DNA of 7,688 bases, taken from assembly GCA_003485905.1 (NCBI GenBank), contig DNHK01000328.1:1-7688 (forward strand). Direction: 5' to 3'. Positions 5,602-7,688 of the stretch are shown here, in pieces. How positions within the stretch are numbered: the stretch's first letter is position 1; every line of letters begins with the position of its first letter. Below the pieces are notes generated by a model that saw only the letters and a list, made by a program, of their open reading frames with translations, was not told the DNA's origin and did no database searches. Both the position numbers and the translations under genes were made by a program. This DNA comes from Gammaproteobacteria bacterium (lineage in GTDB: Bacteria > Pseudomonadota > Gammaproteobacteria > Arenicellales > Arenicellaceae).

Positions 5602-6596
5602 AACCTAAACACTTATCACAAAGGCTATTACAAGCTGTGCTGTGTCTTTCATTTTCTACGATCAGCATCGCTCCAATGGCAGCTGACACAGTTGAATACC
5701 CCTTAAAGCCAATCACTCTGGTTATTCCATTCGGCGCCGGCGGATCACACGATCTGAATGCGCGAATATTTACCCGGGTTATACCTAAATACCTTAATCA
5801 ACCTGTAATCGTTAAAGTGATGCCCGGGGCTGCTGGACAAGCAGGCACCTCTGCAGTTGTGCGCGCAAAAGCAGACGGCTACACACTTTTGTTTACCGAC
5901 AATTATCGCGATCAGTTACAAAAATACATTGAGTATTTACCCTACGATACAAGTAAAGAATTAATCACTGTGGTCCGCACAAATTACTCACCGGTTTCCA
6001 TACTTGTCTCAGCTGACAGTCCCTATCAATCGCTGCAGGAATTGCTGGACTATGCCAAGGAAAATCCCGGTATGCTGTCTCTGGCCCATAGTGGAAATTG
6101 GGGTGCGCAGTTTGTTCCCCTACTGAGGATTCTGTTACACGCAGAGGCGCATATGACCTTTATTCCTTATAAAGGCGGTGGCCCGGCAAAACAGGCATTG
6201 CTTTCAGGTGATGTAGACGTTGGCATCGCGTTTCCATCGGTTGCCCTGCCCCTAGTTGAAGCCGGGATTGTTCGCATGTTGGCCAGTGCGGGTGATACCC
6301 GACTATTACCTGATGTGCCTACACTTACCGAATTGGGGTTCGATGATGATCTGGGTTTGATGCAGCGTGCGGTGCTGGCTCCAAGGGATATTCCTCCTGA
6401 ACACCTCGAGATTCTACGATCAGCCTTCAGCAAACTTGAATTTGACGAGGAGTATCAAGGCATGATGAAACAAATAGGCGCGAATACGGAATATTTAGAC
6501 GGCAGTGAGTACGAAAAATTACGCCAAATTCAAAGTCAGCGATTCGAAGCACTGGTCAACAATATGAGCGCTGACAACGACAGTAATAACAAGTAG
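5598..6596 (+). CDS. tctC: tripartite tricarboxylate transporter, periplasmic binding protein TctC (Bug family)
   Basis: This 332-residue secreted solute receptor has the standard TctC/Bug length. Residues 1-28 or 29 are a signal peptide (charged MKPKH, a hydrophobic core, cleavage near PMAAD). The mature protein opens with the family's YPLKPITLVIPFGAGG (34-49), then D52 and R56 of the GGxxDxxAR motif, PGAAGQAG (76-83), DGYTLLF (93-99), YKGGGPA (191-197) and VPTLTELG (240-247). Bug proteins bind a carboxylate through backbone and water contacts from loops including the GAGG and PGAAG segments, so the ligand is probably an organic acid. The ligand itself cannot be named; characterised members bind citrate, aromatic acids, amino acids or sulfonates. 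An ATGA overlap with tctA and the weak GAGC upstream point to coupled translation. Acidic residues near the C-terminus (326, 328) give a hydrophilic tail. Confidence 0.95.
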   Translation: MKPKHLSQRLLQAVLCLSFSTISIAPMAADTVEYPLKPITLVIPFGAGGSHDLNARIFTRVIPKYLNQPVIVKVMPGAAGQAGTSAVVRAKADGYTLLFTDNYRDQLQKYIEYLPYDTSKELITVVRTNYSPVSILVSADSPYQSLQELLDYAKENPGMLSLAHSGNWGAQFVPLLRILLHAEAHMTFIPYKGGGPAKQALLSGDVDVGIAFPSVALPLVEAGIVRMLASAGDTRLLPDVPTLTELGFDDDLGLMQRAVLAPRDIPPEHLEILRSAFSKLEFDEEYQGMMKQIGANTEYLDGSEYEKLRQIQSQRFEALVNNMSADNDSNNK

Positions 6597-6682
6597 GTTT
6601 GCAATGCTGTTTCTAGCGATCAACTACTTACCCGCCGGACAATCCTCTAGCGACAGACCATATGGGCGGAAGGTAAACCCGA
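6597..6682. other. short convergent gap with no clear terminator
   Basis: These 86 bases separate the stop of tctC from the stop of the minus-strand TauE/SafE gene. The only symmetry is CCGCC (6632-6636) with GGCGG (6665-6669) around a 28-base loop, with no T run. I see no intrinsic terminator for either gene, so transcripts may overlap or end by Rho. Confidence 0.5.
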
Positions 6683-7477
6683 TTAAACAATGATCTGGTA
6701 AATGCCGACTATTGAAACCATCAGTAAAACAGTACCAATTATTCGGTAAAACACCTTGGTATCAGCCTGCAAAGTATAGTCGTGAAAGCGCATTCCCATA
6801 AAGTGTCCTATAGTGGCCGCAGGAAGCAGCCACATTTGTTGCTCAAGTTGTAAATCAACACCGGCATAAATAAATGCCGCTAACTTGATAGTGACAAGTA
6901 CAAACCACAACGTAAATAACGTATCCCTCAGCTGGCGACGATCTACGTGCTGTGCAAATACGGTTATGACAAACGGGGCCCCAAGCAATGAGGTACCCAA
7001 CATATAGCCTCCGACGATCAGAAAAATCACGTCCAGTAATCGACTGTTAGATACAAATGGCCGATTTAAAATATAGCTAACTGAATAAACGGCGACGATA
7101 CAAAATATAACCGTTGCCATTAGGTCACCAGGCAATGTGATTACACCTATGACCCCCATCACTTTAGGTATAAGCATTACCATCAAGGCGTACTTGAGGT
7201 AATCCCAATTAACCGTTGACCGTAAAACACCTCCCTTTTGATCTTCAGGTAAATGTTTCGATGCTGCCTTGGCTAGATTGTAAGCAACCGTCACACCAGA
7301 AAAGACCAATAACTGCATAGCTAAAATTGGTAGGAAGAATAATGGGTCGCTATGCACTAATAGCAAAAATGGTAACGATAGCACCGCCCCACCAAAGCCT
7401 AACCCGGAACGCACAAAACCAGACCAAACAAATATCAGTGTGATGATTATAATTTGAAGGGTACTCAACTCATCCAT
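6683..7477 (-). CDS. TauE/SafE family membrane transporter
   Basis: This 264-residue inner-membrane protein matches the TauE/SafE (sulfite exporter / DUF81) family in length and internal repeat. About eight hydrophobic spans are visible. Each half opens with a glycine-rich helix: SGFVRSGLGFGGAVLSLPFL (19-38) and GGYMLGTSLLGAPFV (156-170), followed by the polar RRQLRDTLF (180-188) that is typical after the second repeat. The C-terminal GHFMGMRFHD (224-233), then a last helix ending GIYQIIV, also fits. Characterised members export sulfite or sulfoacetate or import organic anions, but most are uncharacterised, so the cargo is not known. AGGG on the minus strand (7487-7490), 9 bases before the ATG, supports the start. 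It is convergent with tctC and so not in the tct operon, yet it may belong to the same pathway. Confidence 0.88.
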   Translation of the reverse strand: MDELSTLQIIIITLIFVWSGFVRSGLGFGGAVLSLPFLLLVHSDPLFFLPILAMQLLVFSGVTVAYNLAKAASKHLPEDQKGGVLRSTVNWDYLKYALMVMLIPKVMGVIGVITLPGDLMATVIFCIVAVYSVSYILNRPFVSNSRLLDVIFLIVGGYMLGTSLLGAPFVITVFAQHVDRRQLRDTLFTLWFVLVTIKLAAFIYAGVDLQLEQQMWLLPAATIGHFMGMRFHDYTLQADTKVFYRIIGTVLLMVSIVGIYQIIV

Positions 7478-7688
7478 GATCGTTTACCCTGAATTCTTGC
7501 TTAGTCGTAAACTGAACTGCTTCAGTATTAGCGCTATTTACCCAGTGGAACGGTGACATCTTAATGCGCCACATTAGAATCCACGTCAAAAAAAGAATTA
7601 CTGCAAAAACTACTTAGTAATTATTATCTAAACTAGCATACGTTTTTTAGTATGTGCCAATATCATTCTCGCCGGCCGAACAAATAGA
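7478..7688. other. leader of the TauE/SafE gene; no supportable gene to the window edge
   Basis: This stretch holds a stem with perfect arms ACTGAA (7511-7516) and TTCAGT (7521-7526) around CTGC, an 8-base palindrome TAGCGCTA (7529-7536), and a hairpin CATAC/GTATG (7637-7654) with a T-rich loop. The minus-strand reading frames entering from the right edge stop within about 14-21 codons, so at most the tail of an upstream gene is present. One faint minus-strand promoter candidate is TTGGCA near 7655-7660 with a poor -10. I see no tRNA or other RNA gene. Confidence 0.4.

Noticed and set aside
7637..7654. CATAC/GTATG hairpin as a terminator for a gene entering from the right
   Set aside because: The arms are only 5 bases, the T run is in the loop rather than after the stem, and no upstream coding end is established.
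7627..7688. C-terminal tail of a minus-strand gene running in from the right edge
   Set aside because: The open frames are only about 14-21 codons long, with no recognisable residues, so they cannot be told from chance.

Overview
This window is ordinary bacterial chromosomal DNA with moderate G+C and dense coding. It reads as one accessory transport-and-oxidation locus. The gene set fits a proteobacterium: a tripartite tricarboxylate transporter with a secreted binding protein, a class I c-type cytochrome fused to a beta-propeller, and Shine-Dalgarno starts. Base use suggests an environmental, perhaps marine, gammaproteobacterium, but that is inference; no taxonomic marker is present. I see no rRNA, tRNA, CRISPR array, insertion sequence or integrase.

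Layout. A minus-strand gene is cut by the left edge; only its first 38 codons (1-114) are visible. Next comes an AT-rich divergent control region (115-375) with a C9 run, four inverted repeats and candidate promoters on both strands. A plus-strand secreted cytochrome c/beta-propeller protein follows (376-2130). It converges on a minus-strand Gfo/Idh/MocA oxidoreductase (2242-3351), with a strong bidirectional terminator (2181-2208) between them. A second divergent region (3352-3549) separates the oxidoreductase from a plus-strand transporter operon in the order tctB-tctA-tctC (3550-6596). A minus-strand TauE/SafE-type membrane protein (6683-7477) converges on tctC. The last 211 bases carry its leader and no supportable gene.

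How the parts may work together (inference). TctC would capture an organic acid in the periplasm and TctAB would move it across the inner membrane using an ion gradient. The Gfo/Idh/MocA enzyme would oxidise or reduce it, or a product of it, with NAD(P). The cytochrome-propeller protein could oxidise a related compound in the periplasm and pass electrons to the respiratory chain. The TauE/SafE protein would carry an anion, for example a sulfur-containing one, across the membrane. The pairing of a TTT transporter with TauE/SafE recalls organosulfonate loci, but no desulfonating enzyme is present, so the substrate is unknown. The cytochrome-propeller protein and the densely dyad-marked region in front of it are the least conventional parts.
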